The notes under the pieces were generated by a model. It did no database searches, was not told the DNA's origin, and saw only the letters and a program-made list of their open reading frames with translations. Source: Tigriopus japonicus (taxonomy: Eukaryota; Arthropoda; Copepoda; Harpacticoida; Harpacticidae). Taken from it: a stretch of DNA of 64,000 bases. The stretch is taken from assembly GCA_010645155.1 (NCBI GenBank), contig CM021319.1:8524296-8588295 (forward strand), read 5' to 3'. A program made the position numbers and the translations under genes. Below are positions 1 through 11,522 of this stretch, one piece after another; positions within the stretch are counted from its first letter, which is position 1, and every line of letters begins with the position of its first letter.

Positions 1-741
1 GAACCTTATCACCCCGAACCCGCCTACAAGCCCTCCCCTTCATACCACCATCAACCTAGTTACCACCAAGAGCCCAAGTACGGTTATGAGCAACCCAAGC
101 ACAACTGCACCGTCGAGGATGTGACCGAACAGGCCGAGATTTGCACACCCACTTTCAAGACTGAATGCGAGGATGTGGAGCTTCCCATCAAGAAGATCAT
201 CGATGGAGAGTACTGTTATGACGTGTCCCGCACTGTGTGCACCGAATCTATCGAGGAAGTCGACAACGAGGTCTGTTCTTACACCTATGAGAAGAAATAC
301 GAAGACACCACTGCTCAAACGGCAGAGGTCACCTTCAAGAAGGAGAGCAGCGTCCAAATGGTGACAGTGTGCCAACCCGGATATGGTCATGGATACCAGG
401 CCTACGGACACCAATACTGCAAGGAGGTGGCTCAAGAGACCCAATACAATGTGCCCGTGGTTACTCCTTTGGATGTGGATGTCCGTGTGGGATACCCCGA
501 GCCCGCCAAGGCCTGTGTGAACAAGCCCATTTCTCTGCCCCAGATCTCTTGCGAGGTCGTGACTGAAAACAAGTGCGTGGTCCAGCCTCAAATTGAAGAG
601 GCCACCGAGACCGTTCAGAAGTGTGATACCTCTTTGGGTGAGCCCGCTTGCCAAAAGGTTGAGTTGACCTTGCCCAAGCAACATTGTGTTGAGCTTGTTT
701 ACGGTTATGCCGAAGACGCTCACAAGCAGGAGTACGCTTAA
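1..741 (+). CDS. Cys-rich secreted protein A, 3' exon (partial at 5' end)
   Basis: The frame is open from base 1 to a TAA at 739-741 (246 codons), so the start codon and signal peptide lie left of the window. The first 35 codons are a Pro/Tyr/His/Glu-rich spacer. The Cys domain starts at codon 36 with the motif NCTVEDV and runs to a final Cys followed by VELVYGYA. I count 14 cysteines, in contexts such as AEIC.P, EYCYDV, RTVC, VTVCQPGYG, QISCEVV and ENKC. It is closest to gene D (15355-16347), with the same cysteine count and identical stretches such as GYGHGYQAYGHQYCKEVAQE. Codons favour C or G in third position (CCC, AAG, GAG, GTG), unlike the flanking DNA, which suggests high expression. 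The family is not one I can name. Secretion is inferred from the signal peptides of its paralogs, and a matrix or cuticle role is only a guess. A possible AATAAA poly(A) signal lies at 914-919. Confidence 0.85.
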   Translation, partial: EPYHPEPAYKPSPSYHHQPSYHQEPKYGYEQPKHNCTVEDVTEQAEICTPTFKTECEDVELPIKKIIDGEYCYDVSRTVCTESIEEVDNEVCSYTYEKKYEDTTAQTAEVTFKKESSVQMVTVCQPGYGHGYQAYGHQYCKEVAQETQYNVPVVTPLDVDVRVGYPEPAKACVNKPISLPQISCEVVTENKCVVQPQIEEATETVQKCDTSLGEPACQKVELTLPKQHCVELVYGYAEDAHKQEYA

Positions 742-3700
742 TAATTTGGTTTAGTTTTTCTAGTCAAGCTCTTTCTTGTTTGGTAAACTAATTGCCATTT
801 TTATTCGTTTGTCACGTTGTTATTACTGCATCTTTTAATTGCCACCGATATTTAATGTCTAAGCCGCATTCCATTTTAATCCAACGAGTTTCGTCGGTAT
901 TAAGCATCAAATTAATAAACTGTCTGGTCCGAACACTCAATTGTCCGTCACTATTACATTCCCTAAGTGAACTCGTCATCAATCTACATACATGGTTCAA
1001 ATCTTTACAAGATTATCGATTTGATGTAAAATCGGTTTTCTAGTCACTCTCCAAAATAACAAAGTTATTTTCAGTGTCCCAAAAGAGGAAGAAGCCTAGA
1101 ATCTGTTGTGGTATTTGTTTCAAAATATAGCAAAACTGGCTAGTCTTTGGGTTCATGATACACTTGCTATATAGCTAGTATGTTTTTTTTTGATAGCATT
1201 CCATATTTCTTGTAATTCATCATCATTATTACTCAGGGCAAACGCTTAAATGTTGTCGATCGATATTTCTTTTAATTTTGACGCTTAAATTTACGAACGA
1301 CTATTTTGAATTGAAACAAATGCAATGTAGAATTGAGACGAATTGTTTCCGACAAATCGGTAAACTGAAATAAATCGCCTTGAAATAAAATAACGTCCTT
1401 AATACATTAAATGTACGAAGATTCACCAAGATGAGTGTAGCTTATTGATGGCTATTTAACCACTGAATCATTTGGCTTTTCTTATGCAATACAAAATTCG
1501 GAGGTTCATAAAACGGCAACCACCAAAATCATGGTTTAGTAGATTGCTACCATTGACTGGATTTGAAATATTTTCTCTCCATGCCGGTAAAATGAAGGTG
1601 TGATATTCCTCGAACTTCTAATCATGCTTAATGTTGTACTTATGACCACAGGAATCATTTTCCGCATTCTCAATGTCCATTATGTGCATTAAACCTCCTG
1701 CATAAGGACTCGTTGGATGAAGCTTTAACATGGATGGACATGCAAAAAGGGATTCAGATGGAAGATGGTCAAAATGTGGTATATTCTCACACTCCATGAG
1801 AACCAGACCAGTTATTTTTGCAAGAATATACTAGTTGTGGTTCAACACATGTTTAGTTGTTTCAAATGATGCGTAAACATAGTAATCGTTTCCGATGAGC
1901 CTTGTCACTGAGTTTGTGGCGTCAAAATTTGAGCCTAAACTTAAGCTCCATTGTGGTCCAAAACCTATTTACATTCTTTTCCTTAATTTGTTTTGTTGCT
2001 TGTATTTTTTTCAGACTCATAAATCCAACTCGTAAACTTCGCGTGAAAAAAGTACATCCCTGTTTTCGGTTTATGAAAAAGTAAGGGGTTATAGAATGTA
2101 AACACCCTTGAACTTCTGTCAACAAAAAGCCAATGCATGTGTCAACTTGAACAATAGCTTACAAGGGAATGGCTCTCGCACGCGCAATTATACCATCTAG
2201 CTAGATGTACATAAACGCAGTATTTGAATGGAAACTTTGCTATGGTTTGATTTTCCTGGTACCAGATATCATACGCATTTTACGCAAGATGACCATGGCA
2301 CTGATATTCTGGACGGATTTTCGAACACATTGACGCTAATAAGTTCAAACTAAGCCTTCCCAAAGTGAATACAAGTCCAGAGAATCAGAGAAATTTTGGC
2401 GGAGTCATTATATAAAGTACTTTCATTAGTCTCACAGTGTATTCGTTCCACGAATTAGATTTGTCGTCCCATCTCGAAAAACTAAGCCACACCGATGGTA
2501 GGAATTGTCCACAAAACGCATTATTATGCGGTACCGCACGGAAAGTTTGCTTAAGCAATGTTTCTATTTGAATCACAAGATGATTCATTGGAATCAACCT
2601 GCCGATGTTCCCGTCATTCATGTGCTTGGACGTCGACAAATTTGGATAGGAAGCTAAGGTAAAGGGTTAAATCTTATATTAGTGGTCAAAATATACATAC
2701 ACGTACTTGTTTGCCATTTATGTTCCCAATCGTGTGATTATATGATTTGTACATGCAGGAGATCACTCATCCCTGTTGTATATTTTTGACGTATTGTTTG
2801 ATTATGTTTCATCCTATGTAGAACAATTGACAATTGAGGGAATGAAGATGTCCACGTTAAGTGAAGGAGGGTGAGTTTGACGTTGGTCCACTTGGACGGA
2901 TATCGTTGTCTCCTACCGGTGCAAAACCACATGAAAATGCTCGCAGGACAATACGTGTATTTATCCGTATGAAACACCCTCGAGGTGCAACCAACCTGTT
3001 AAATGTCAATTTTATCATATTAACATATAAGGCCTGCAAGAAGAGTCCAGCCTGAACAGTCAGTTAAGTGAGCCAAATCCGACAAGTTCATCTGGAAACG
3101 GTTGTTGGTGTTTGAAATTGAGTGACGTTTGATTTGTCCTCATCTTACAGGAATATTGAATAGTTGATCTGGTCAGGACCATATTTATGATGACTGTGGT
3201 AAGTGTTCAAAAAAAACAAGAAGATGGCTAACTTGTGTTTTCAGTACCAAAATGGACGAAATGAGCCTCTTAAAGTTGAGCAATGGCTTGTCAATTTTGT
3301 TTACCGAATTGAAATACCCAAAATTTTCAAAACATAAACTTGTCATAACATTCACTTCTAAAGCATAGCTTGAAGAATAAAGCGTTTCATATTCATTTGA
3401 GTAGAACTAATGATCGATTGCAAATCCATCTTTTGTATGAACATTCTTTCAAAGGAAATCTAAGAAAAAGAAAAGATAAAGACAAACAAATAAATCAACT
3501 CAGCTAGTTGATTTTTTGCAGCTAGATTGTAGAGCGATTTCAACAAAGCATCTGCCCGTTGTCAGTTGTAATGGTTTTAGTAAGCAAACCCAAAATTTTC
3601 GCCTATTATTTTGTGTTTTTTTCGTCGCAATCACACCGAACCCAACTGTATTTGGAGGTTCTAAATTAGCCTTGTTAAACTTTTTGTTTCAAAACGTTTT

Positions 3701-4367
3701 CAGAGAAATAAGTCGGCAACTTTAAATTTCTTATAGGGTTAAATTCTGCTCTATAGTGTGCTCATTTTGATAAAAATAGCTTCTTTCTATGGATGCACTT
3801 CATTTTAGAGATTAGTGCTATGTTAGATTAATGGCATCGAGATGATGCCACTCGATGTAAAGACAAAAACTAGCTCCAGATTAGCACTTACTTTTGACAA
3901 ATTTTTGCCGGTTTAGCCATAATCATGATATTCTCATTCAAAAGCAGAGGAATTTGAAGCTTGTCAATTCTTGATCGAAAACCTAGCATATTTGATAGCT
4001 AACTTGTACCTTATTTCAACAACAATTACATACAACGAATGCAAAGACAATGCTACGAAAACAAAAACAAAGCGTTCAGTCATTGATGATGCTCTGGTAA
4101 AAGATTAATCTTTTTTTCTTAATTGATTGATTTAATTGCCCTTTCTGTAATCGATGAATGAAGCCAACGACAAAGCATTTTAATGGAATCCTATGTTTTA
4201 TCAAAAAATTCAAGCACAAAGCTTCGAAAAACTATTGAAATCAAAATATTTTTAAAAAACTCTATTCCAGCAGGTGTTCAGTTCGTTTAGACCATATTTA
4301 AACTTGCAAATCTTATCATCCATGTAATTACATTTGACTTATCATGTCGGTTTACAGAACGAAGTTC
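742..4367. other. Intergenic DNA between Cys-rich genes A and B
   Basis: About 3.6 kb of AT-rich DNA. The first ~170 bases are probably the 3' untranslated region of gene A (candidate AATAAA at 914-919). The open frames here are short and have no recognisable domain, codon bias or splice context. A 14-bp perfect palindrome (CATCTAGCTAGATG) lies at 2194-2207. I see no transposon ends or RNA gene. Confidence 0.6.
4294..4302 (+). promoter_or_regulatory. Putative TATA box of gene B
   Basis: ATATTTAAA lies about 66-74 bases upstream of the proposed start codon at 4368. That would put transcription start near 4325 and give a 5' leader of roughly 40 bases, similar to genes D and E. Confidence 0.4.
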
Positions 4368-5569
4368 ATGAAATCCGTGTGTCACAATACAAAATGCCCC
4401 AGGAAAAGTAGTTGCCAGGGCCTTAAGCCATGCGTGAAAGTATCATGTATGCGTTATGTTCGCAATCCTCGTTCGAATGGAAAGATTCAATAATTGATCA
4501 CACTCAACCTATCATTTTGTTCCAGTTACTCTTTTTGTCCTGCGTGGGGCTTCTCCTGTCTGGAACAAAGGCTGATCCCACTCCAGCCCCAAAGTCCGAT
4601 CACCACAACCATCATTTTACTGCTGCTCCGTACCATCGGGCTACCACCCCAAGCTACGGACCACCTCCTCCTCCCCCGCCAGCTCCAGCATACCATCAAC
4701 CAAAGCCTCATCATGGTTATGGTTATCAAGAGCCACAACCTTACATCATTGAGACCCAAACGTTTCCACAACAAAATTGTAGTGTGGTGGATGAAGTGGT
4801 GAAGGCTGAAATTTGCATACCAGACTTCAGCACAGAATGTGATAAGCAGTCAAGTATGACCAAGAGACTGGAGACCGGGGAGTTCTGCTACAATGTCACC
4901 CGAACCGTGTGCACACAGACCGAGACCACGAGTGACATTGAAGTTTGTGACGTGAATTATGACCGAAGTGAGTCACCAGCCAAGGCCAAGACCGTAGAGG
5001 TCAAGTTCAAGAAGGAATGTCAATCCAACAAAGTGACCGTATGTCAGGAAAAGAAACAGGAGTACCCCACTTACGAACACCCTTACAATAGTCAGTACGG
5101 CAATGGTGGACATCACTACAATGCTCAATATGAATATGGCACAGTTCAGGAATGCCAAGAGGTGGATCAAGAAACTTGCTTCAATATCCCTTCGGTAGAG
5201 CAGGTGGAAGTGGACGTCATGTTGGCATTTCCTGCTCCTTCGCGGAATTGCGAGACTCAAACAGTTACCATTCCGGAGGTTAAATGCGAGGACATTGTGG
5301 AGAAGAAGTGTCAGAATATCCCAAGGATCGTGGATGAACCAGACAACTTTGAACGTTGTGAAGTAAAGGTAGGGGAACCCAAATGTGAGGAGATCGAATT
5401 GGTTCTGCCCAAACAGATCTGTACCGACATCATCTACGGATTGGCTGAGGTTCCTTACGAACCAGAATATGGCCACCCTCAACCTGCATATGAACCCCAT
5501 CCCCAACAACCGTATGCCAATGTGACCCCAAGACCCCATCACCGAAGTCGTCAACCCCACAAAGTGTGA
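4368..5569 (+). CDS. Cys-rich secreted protein B, two exons (350 aa)
   Basis: Proposed structure is exon 1 at 4368-4376 (ATG AAA TCC), intron 4377-4525 (GTGTGT donor; pyrimidine-rich acceptor ending TTCCAG), and exon 2 at 4526-5569. The join gives MKSLLFLSCVGLLLSGTKA, a good signal peptide, and matches the micro-exon plan of the paralogs. An unspliced start at 4430 would put about 32 polar residues before the hydrophobic core, so I reject it. The donor is weak. Residues ~20-87 are rich in Pro, His and Tyr, with a run of seven Pro. The Cys domain starts at C88 (QQNCSV) and ends with ICTDIIYG near residue 300, holding 16 cysteines. It is followed by a Pro/His-rich tail of about 38 residues. The closest relative is C, which shares YCYNVTRT-like, SDIEVC, QETCFNIPSV and KCEDIVE motifs. 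Codon use is less biased than in A, D and E. Function is unknown; an extracellular structural role is inferred. Confidence 0.85.
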
Positions 5570-6963
5570 GGATGAAGCCCAAAGTCATACCAAGGCATTA
5601 GAGTTAATTCACAATTATGTAAGCTCGTTTAAAAACGTAAGTTTGAATTTTCGCTCTTTGCGTAATTTCTAATTTATTTAAAAATTTATTTATTTATGAT
5701 CATATTGTCCCTGAATACAAGTTATGAACGAGCAAATTGTCATGGTTTGAACAGTATACATCGGTCTGATTGCATTTTGATGGTACAAGCCATCAAAAAG
5801 CGATACTTCCTCGTTGGAGTCATCTTTTATCATGCATAACGGCTATCCACAACAGAATAGCAAATTTGCCTTGATCATTTGGCACTGATTAATTATCGTC
5901 CACTTGTTCGTCTCTATAATATTTTTGCTTCCATTTTAAGCGACAAAAACTGACTCTATTCCTTGCCTTGACCTAAACCTCAATCATTGAAGCTCCTCCA
6001 GTTTCCAAAAAAAATCTTCAATGTTCGTCCCTGAAAGTTTCTTTTACTTGTCTTAAAATCTCGTATCAAAACAAGACAAGCTTTGACAATGCCAATTTGT
6101 TGAATCAGTAGAGCGACATACAGTACGTAAAGACCGACTAAAACCTTGGATCAAACGGCGGTCAAAAATACCTGGTGTGTTTGAACGCATTTGCACTGGT
6201 GCTGTATTTAGTGCGAATGACTTCCTTGTGAAATTAGTTTTAGGACTATTAGTTTGTTGCCACGATCACAATGACCATCATGCAAAGTAGGAACCGTTCA
6301 TGTGACAAATTCTGGTCCGTCCTGAACGCGTGCGAGTAGCTAATAACAATATTCAGAATTCCGATGACCACCACCTAATTGCCTACTTCAACACGATTGT
6401 AAAGTTTCTTGAGTCCCAGTACATCCACATGCACTATAGTGGAAGATATGTTTAAAATGTACAATTAATGTGGCTTCAATGCCAATTCTGATGAACTCGT
6501 TCTTGCGTCGCAAAATGTCTGAAATGAAGGCAAAAGGATTAAGAATAATTTAGCACCAAAAGAATATTTTATCCCACAAATTATTAGCCAAATCAGAGAG
6601 GGTTGAGAGATTTTAGACGCTGATGAGGCTCTGTGGTTGAAATTTAGTGGTTGGTTCCCAGAGATATGCCTACACAAAACAACCCGCCGGGACAAATTTT
6701 ATTTTTGATTACGCTTGCGATCGGTCTTGGTGATCTAGACAATAATGGCTTCCAAAACCATCACCCGTCGTTCATCGCCTTGGTTTGGAAGCATATCCAC
6801 GGACTTACAATGGTGTTTTCTCGCTTTCTGACCTGAATACGGCTTACGGCAATGGTTGCTAGTTGGATATTCATCATCAACATCCTATTCAAACCTTTTG
6901 AATCAAATTATCACAAGTACACGCTAGTTTAGTTTTTGCGCTTGATCGTGACACTTCCAGACG
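5570..6963. other. Intergenic DNA between genes B and C
   Basis: About 1.4 kb, presumably holding the 3' untranslated region of B and the promoter of C. I found no clear AATAAA close to the B stop and no convincing TATA box before C. The short open frames show no recognisable product. Confidence 0.55.
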
Positions 6964-8017
6964 ATGATCAAGGTGAGATTCCATTTGTAAGTAGTCCATT
7001 ATTGATCCTACTAACATATTTCACACATTATAGATAATATCTGTTGTAATCCTTGTCTTGATTGGTCGATCGAGAGGGACGCCCAAAGCCAAATCCCATC
7101 CTTATGGGTATCAATACGCCAGTTTGAGTCCAAACGCATATCCTCATTCTTCATCTCCAAGTTATGGAGCTCCTCAACCAAACATTTATGCTCAACCTCA
7201 GTATAGTGGGTACCCTCAAGGACGAGAACCACCCCAACAAGGGCAACCATCAGTGGTAAATCTACCACAACCTCAAGCCCTACCTCAACAAAACTGTACT
7301 GTTGAAGATGTCGTTCTTACAGCTGAGATCTGCATCCCTGATTTTAAAAACGAGTGCAGTAATGAACAGAACATGAGAAAACGACTGGAACAAGAGAACT
7401 ATTGCTACAATGTCACTCGAACCGAATGCAAACAAACTGAGGTGACCTCGGATATTGAGGTGTGCAGTGTGGATTACGAGAATAATGAAAAAACTGGCAA
7501 AGCCAAGACTGTGGAAGTGGTCTTCAATAAGGAATGTGAGACTCGTTTGGTGACGGTCTGTCAAGATGCTCAACAATCCACGAACGGAGGAACCGAACAA
7601 CAATGTTCGGAAGTGGAACAAGAAACCTGCTTCAACATTCCATCAGTCAAAGAAGTGGAGATCGAGGTCAACATGGCCTTCCCAAAACCCTCCAGAGACT
7701 GTGAGGTCCAAACCGTCACCATTCCGGAAATTAAGTGCGAGGATATTGTCGAGCAAAAATGTCAAAATATTCCTCGGATTGTCGAGACTCCATCCAGTTT
7801 TGATAATTGTCAAGTGGTTGTGGGCGAGCCCAAGTGTGAGGAAATTGAATTGGTCTTGCCCAAGCAAGTTTGTACTGACATCGTGTATGGATTTGCTGAG
7901 GTTCCAGTGGAGGTTCCAGAGCTCCAATTTGAACAGCCACAACCTAGTTACATTCAATACGGGCCCCCGCCGCAAAATGGGCCTTATGGGCGGGCTCGAC
8001 TAAATCGTTACGGGTAA
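6964..8017 (+). CDS. Cys-rich secreted protein C, two exons (330 aa)
   Basis: Exon 1 is 6964-6972 (ATG ATC AAG), followed by a GTGAGA donor. The intron is 6973-7033 (61 bases, acceptor ATTATAG), and exon 2 is 7034-8017, ending in TAA. The join is phase 0 and encodes MIKIISVVILVLIGRSRG, a signal peptide. Residues ~19-90 form a Tyr/Pro/Gln/Ser-rich spacer. The Cys domain begins at C91 (QQNCTVEDVV) and contains 16 cysteines, including the extra pair shared only with B (NKEC before RLVTVC, and QETCFNIPSV). The domain ends VCTDIVYGFAEV, followed by ~37 residues rich in Pro, Gln, Tyr and Gly. B and C look like a recent tandem pair, about 1.4 kb apart in the same orientation. Codon use is mixed. A candidate poly(A) signal AATAAA lies at 8163-8168. 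No known family recognised; role inferred as extracellular. Confidence 0.88.
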
Positions 8018-9199
8018 AGTTGCCCTCTGGCGACCGATTTTTATTCATCTCTTTAATTTATTACGTAGTGAGTCACAAGTTTTTGGGTTGATAGCTTTCT
8101 TTGGTTTTTTACCAGGATTAACATTGGTTCCACTTGGTGAACATGACAATGCCCAAGAACGAAATAAATTGCTATGTGGTGTTCGTGTTCGGGTTAGATT
8201 TTTCTTGTGGATTTGCAAACTTCTGATTTATTACCTGACAGAAGCATTGTTCATCGAGTTGCATCCAAAACAATATCAACTTGACAATATTTTACCCTTA
8301 GGAATAATAACTTGATAGAAGAGTGCCCCTGTACAAATGCAGGCAAAATGAATGTGCAAAGTCCTGCAAGGCAACTCTAAAATTGCACTTTGTGAGGACT
8401 TTCAAAAGCATTCGTAAACAATAGATTTGATGTCATGAGTTACTTTTTACAATTTGTTTCTGCTTGGTTCACACCAATGTTCGTACTCTTTTTTGCCCCT
8501 TCCTTCCATCCGTTTAACTTGGCACTTTATTCCTTTTCAAATATAGACTTGGCACTTTATTCCTTTTCAAATATAGACTTGGCACTTTATTCCTTTTCAA
8601 ATATAGACTTGGCACTTTATTCCTTTTCAAATATAGGTTTATATGCAGTTATTACTCTCTTATTTTTGCTTAATGAAAACGAACATTTGGATAACGGCTC
8701 AGTTATTTGTTCAAAGCTTTTATAATATATTTCTGATCAGCTCGACATTCATTGAAGAGGGCATGGAGAAGAATAAGTGGCATTAACATCCAAGATTGGC
8801 TCATTGGGGCAGAGACTATCAGATCGCAATCGATTTGGAAACAAAGAAAACAGAAGCTGTGAAAATTTCAGAGACGTGATTATCGAATGTGGTTACAATC
8901 GTTCGTGCTGATCTCAAACATGCAATCTGGTTAACCAAATTCATCTACCACAAAGAAAATTAAAGGAGTCTGAGTGAAAGTTTATTCCACCTTAAGGAAT
9001 ATGATTTAAATAGAGCTTTGTTAGAATTCGATAAAGTAAATCATTGTTTTGACAAGTGTACCTTAAAATACAATTCAAACATTTTTATTATTCATTAAAT
9101 TAGGTCAAATTTTTTATTAGAACGTCGGCTTTGGGTATTGCTCAGTCACTCAAATCAAGAGGCAAACGAAAAACAAACAGGTCCACCAAAAACATAACA
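8018..9199. other. Intergenic DNA downstream of gene C
   Basis: Contains the likely 3' end of gene C (AATAAA at 8163-8168) and the 30-bp tandem array at 8517-8636. Nothing else is recognised. Confidence 0.5.
8517..8636 (+). repeat. Tandem repeat, four perfect 30-bp units
   Basis: Four identical consecutive 30-bp copies, each beginning ACTTGGCACTTTATTCCTTT. Because 30 is a multiple of three, an open frame (8435-8725) runs through with the repeated decapeptide LALYSFSNID. That frame has no start context, domain or codon bias to support a gene. Perfect identity implies recent expansion, so this may be a length-polymorphic minisatellite. Confidence 0.95.
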
Positions 9200-9203
9200 A
9201 ACT

Positions 9204-9310
9204 TAGGCTAGCGGTCAACCTAGGGGTTGAAGATTCGCCTATCATCCACATTTCAGGTTCGAATCCCGGGCTTGCCAGGTCCCAGTGTCCTGTTGTATGG
9301 GTGGATTCAC
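9204..9310 (+). repeat. tRNA-derived SINE fragment (second head unit)
   Basis: A polymerase III B-box-like GGTTCGAATCC lies at 9256-9266, with an A-box-like TAGGCTAGCGG about 50 bases upstream. The following text (CCCGGGCTTGCC, then AGTGTCCTGT) matches the second tRNA-like unit of the SINE at 63546-64000, where the minus strand reads CCCGGGCTTGCCGAGTCC. The 3' part is lost or diverged. Confidence 0.6.
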
Positions 9311-9429
9311 CGGATTTACTATGCATTAACTGAATGAGCAACAGTATCATAACGAGGGGAAATACCATTCAAGGTTCATGTTCTCTGCCTTCAAAAAACC
9401 CGTTTCATCAAGCTCATCTTGACTAGAGG

Positions 9430-9890
9430 ACTAAAATAAGAGAGTACGGTCATAATGTGCGCCATCTAGCGGATTTCATGCGGCAACAGCTCGGAGTTCC
9501 CACGATACACATATTTTTGAAGATTGCAACGATCATTCATCTTTTTTGGACAAACTTAAGTGCCTAAAATGTTGATGGTGGAACTCCAAATAAAACCTCA
9601 AGTGTTTTTCTGATGAATTTTGGCATAGATCATGCCTGAATTACCTTTTCAGTAGTCAGGTTTCCATGCCAATATGAAAGGGATTTTACCAATATTACCG
9701 ATAATTTCAACCAAAAACTACCACAGGTTTATCAACAACACTCAGTCAACATTTGAGGCACTAGTTTGTCCAAAACTGATGATTGACCGTTGCAATCTTC
9801 AAAAATATGTGTATCATGGGAACTGCGAACTGTTGCCGCATGAAATCCACTTGATGGCGCACTTTATGACCGTACTCTGTTATTATAGTG
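9430..9890. mobile_element. Foldback/MITE-like element with ~150-bp inverted arms (1)
   Basis: The left arm from about 9441 (AGAGTACGGTCATAATGTGC) is repeated in reverse complement ending near 9878 (GCACTTTATGACCGTACTCT). Similarity continues inward through GCGGCAACAG, ATACACATATTTTTGAAGAT and TGGACAAACT, to roughly 9590 on the left and 9720 on the right. The outermost bases resemble CACTATAATAA. No coding capacity, so it is a non-autonomous palindromic element. Confidence 0.75.
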
Positions 9891-9947
9891 CCCTAATCTT
9901 GACTTTGATTGAGATGCAGTCAACTTAGAACGCCTTAATGTGCGTCC

Positions 9948-10410
9948 GTGGTCCAACCAAGAAGCACTGGAATCATGGAGTGGGAGGCTAGCAATGAGAA
10001 TAATGATTTCCAGTAAGAACAATTCAATTACGTTCTTCTGCAAAAGAGAACTTGCATATGTTGACAAGAATACGTATTTCAATTTTCAGCTCAATCGAAC
10101 GTCGGAGACAAAAGTTATGCTCACTCAAAGTTCAGTGCAAATCCTACCGAGAATGAATGAATTAGCCCTTTTGTGGTAATCGTTTTACCACAAAAGGGCG
10201 AGTTCATTCATTCTATGCTCTCTTCAGTACATAAGTTTGAGAAGGCAAAACTTTTCATTCCGGCATTCAATTGGGCTGAAATTTAAATACGTGTTCTTCT
10301 CAATGCAAGCCAATTCTCAATTGCAGAAGAATGCAAATGGTTTGTTTTTGCTGGAAATCATAATTCTTATTGCTAGCCTCCCACTCCATGATTTCCGTGC
10401 TTCTTGGTCC
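9948..10410. mobile_element. Foldback/MITE-like element with long inverted arms (2)
   Basis: The left end reads GGTCCAACCAAGAAGCACTG and the right end ends GTGCTTCTTGGTCC. The arms pair through CATGGAGTGGGAGGCTAGCA and ATGATTTCCAG to a central hairpin near 10167-10200 (CCCTTTTGTGGTAA then TTACCACAAAAGGG). It is about 460 bp with no open frame of note. Related single arms occur at 11983-12033 and about 27520-27745. Confidence 0.8.
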
Positions 10411-10499
10411 AGCCTGTTGAAATCAAAACAATAAATACAGTTCACAGCTTACAGCTGATCGCCTCAAAAAATTTGTAAGCAGTTTTCCGTTTGCTAATT

Positions 10500-10720
10500 T
10501 ATTGAAATGCAAAAGTCACGGCTTTCACATCTTAAATGGGTGAACCTACGGTTATTTCCGAGCGTGAGGTAATAATCAATGCTTGTTGTTGGAGTGACAA
10601 TATCCCTACAGAGCAGACAGCCATTATTTGACCACAGTTGCGAAGCTGCTTTCTGATTCCGGAAAAAACAAACAAAATAAACCAAATAGACAAACAAGTA
10701 AACAAAGAAACAGACATGCA
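10500..10720 (+). repeat. SINE fragment, body and A-rich tail
   Basis: The segment AAAAGTCACGG, then TTAAATGGGTGAACCT, TTTCCGAGCGTGAGGTAA, ATCAATGCTTG, GACAATATCCC and TGCGAAGCTGC closely matches the minus strand of 63546-63735. Both copies end in a CAAA/AAAC-rich tail. This copy lacks the tRNA-like head, as expected of a 5'-truncated SINE. Confidence 0.75.
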
Positions 10721-11077
10721 ACTGCATTGCAATTTAGGTGAAAGATTGTATATCTTATGTTAAAAATAACTGTTCAATATCAAAACTAACAGTTTACTTA
10801 TAGTATATTATGATTTCATAATTTCCAAACGAAACAGTAGAAAATAGATTCACTATTATATACTTATTAGCCAGTTTGGATCTATTTAGGCCGAAACTTG
10901 CGATTTCAGTTTTAAGATCTCTTGAGCCAGTGTCAAATATTTCAAATACTACACACTTAATTTTTGCACTGGTGGTTTGGCACATTTCTGGCATATTTCG
11001 TGCTGGTAATTTATCACATTTTGGCCACGTCCGTCGTGTTTTTTAGAGGGGCTCTGGCATACTTTCACCCTAGAGCC

Positions 11078-11172
11078 TTGGCCACAGTGTAGTGCATCTG
11101 GTTGTTGTGCGGAGAGTTGGGGGTTTGATCCCGGGAGAAACCACCCTCAAAACTAAACTTTTTGAAGTCAAA
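11078..11172 (+). repeat. SINE fragment, tRNA-like head
   Basis: A-box-like TGGCCACAGTGTAG starts at 11078 and the B-box-like GGTTTGATCCC lies at 11122-11132, a tRNA-like spacing. The downstream CCACCCTCAAAACTAAACTT and GAAGTCAAAA match the minus strand of the 63.9-kb SINE (CCACCCTCAAAACTCAACTC, GGAGTCAAAA). It is therefore the 5' part of the same family. Confidence 0.7.
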
Positions 11173-11404
11173 ACACCAAGGTCATTTGACAGTTTTTGCA
11201 ACCACATTTGTTTGCAAAAGTGGCAATAAAGATATGTCACTGGAAATTTGAAGTGGCAGTGGGAGGAAATTTGCGCTGTTGAATCATTTTTCTCAACATT
11301 AAGCTGCCAAATGCGGCAAGAAGTGCTTCTTCATGGAACGCCCATTATCGTTGATGGGCTGATTTCCCAACAAGAAAAGACACTAAAATGTTCGATTGTA
11401 AGTA

Positions 11405-11522
11405 AATAGGTCACAAACAAAACGGTCACAAGTATGTAAATAGGTCTCAGTAAACAGTTCACAAGGATAAAGGTCACACGGTAAAACGGTCACAGTTAAT
11501 AAGGTCACGGTAAAACGGTCAC
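11405..11522. repeat. Degenerate repeat of a GGTCAC motif
   Basis: About eight irregularly spaced copies of GGTCAC or near variants, often as AAAACGGTCAC, occur in roughly 120 bases. Spacing varies between about 10 and 25 bases, so this is not a simple tandem array. It may be a decayed satellite or the subterminal part of a transposon. Confidence 0.6.

Noticed and set aside
40..723. Long minus-strand open frame opposite gene A (also 4973-5560, 7643-7975 on minus, and 15427-16281 on plus)
   Set aside because: These are shadows of the Cys-rich coding exons in the opposite strand. They lack starts, splice sites and plausible proteins of their own.
4430..4525. Unspliced start of gene B at 4430
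   Set aside because: It would add about 32 polar residues before the hydrophobic core. The acceptor at 4525 and the micro-exon at 4368-4376 give a normal signal peptide, as in all paralogs.
8435..8725. 96-codon frame over the 30-bp tandem repeat
   Set aside because: The open length is explained by the repeat unit being a multiple of three; no other gene evidence.
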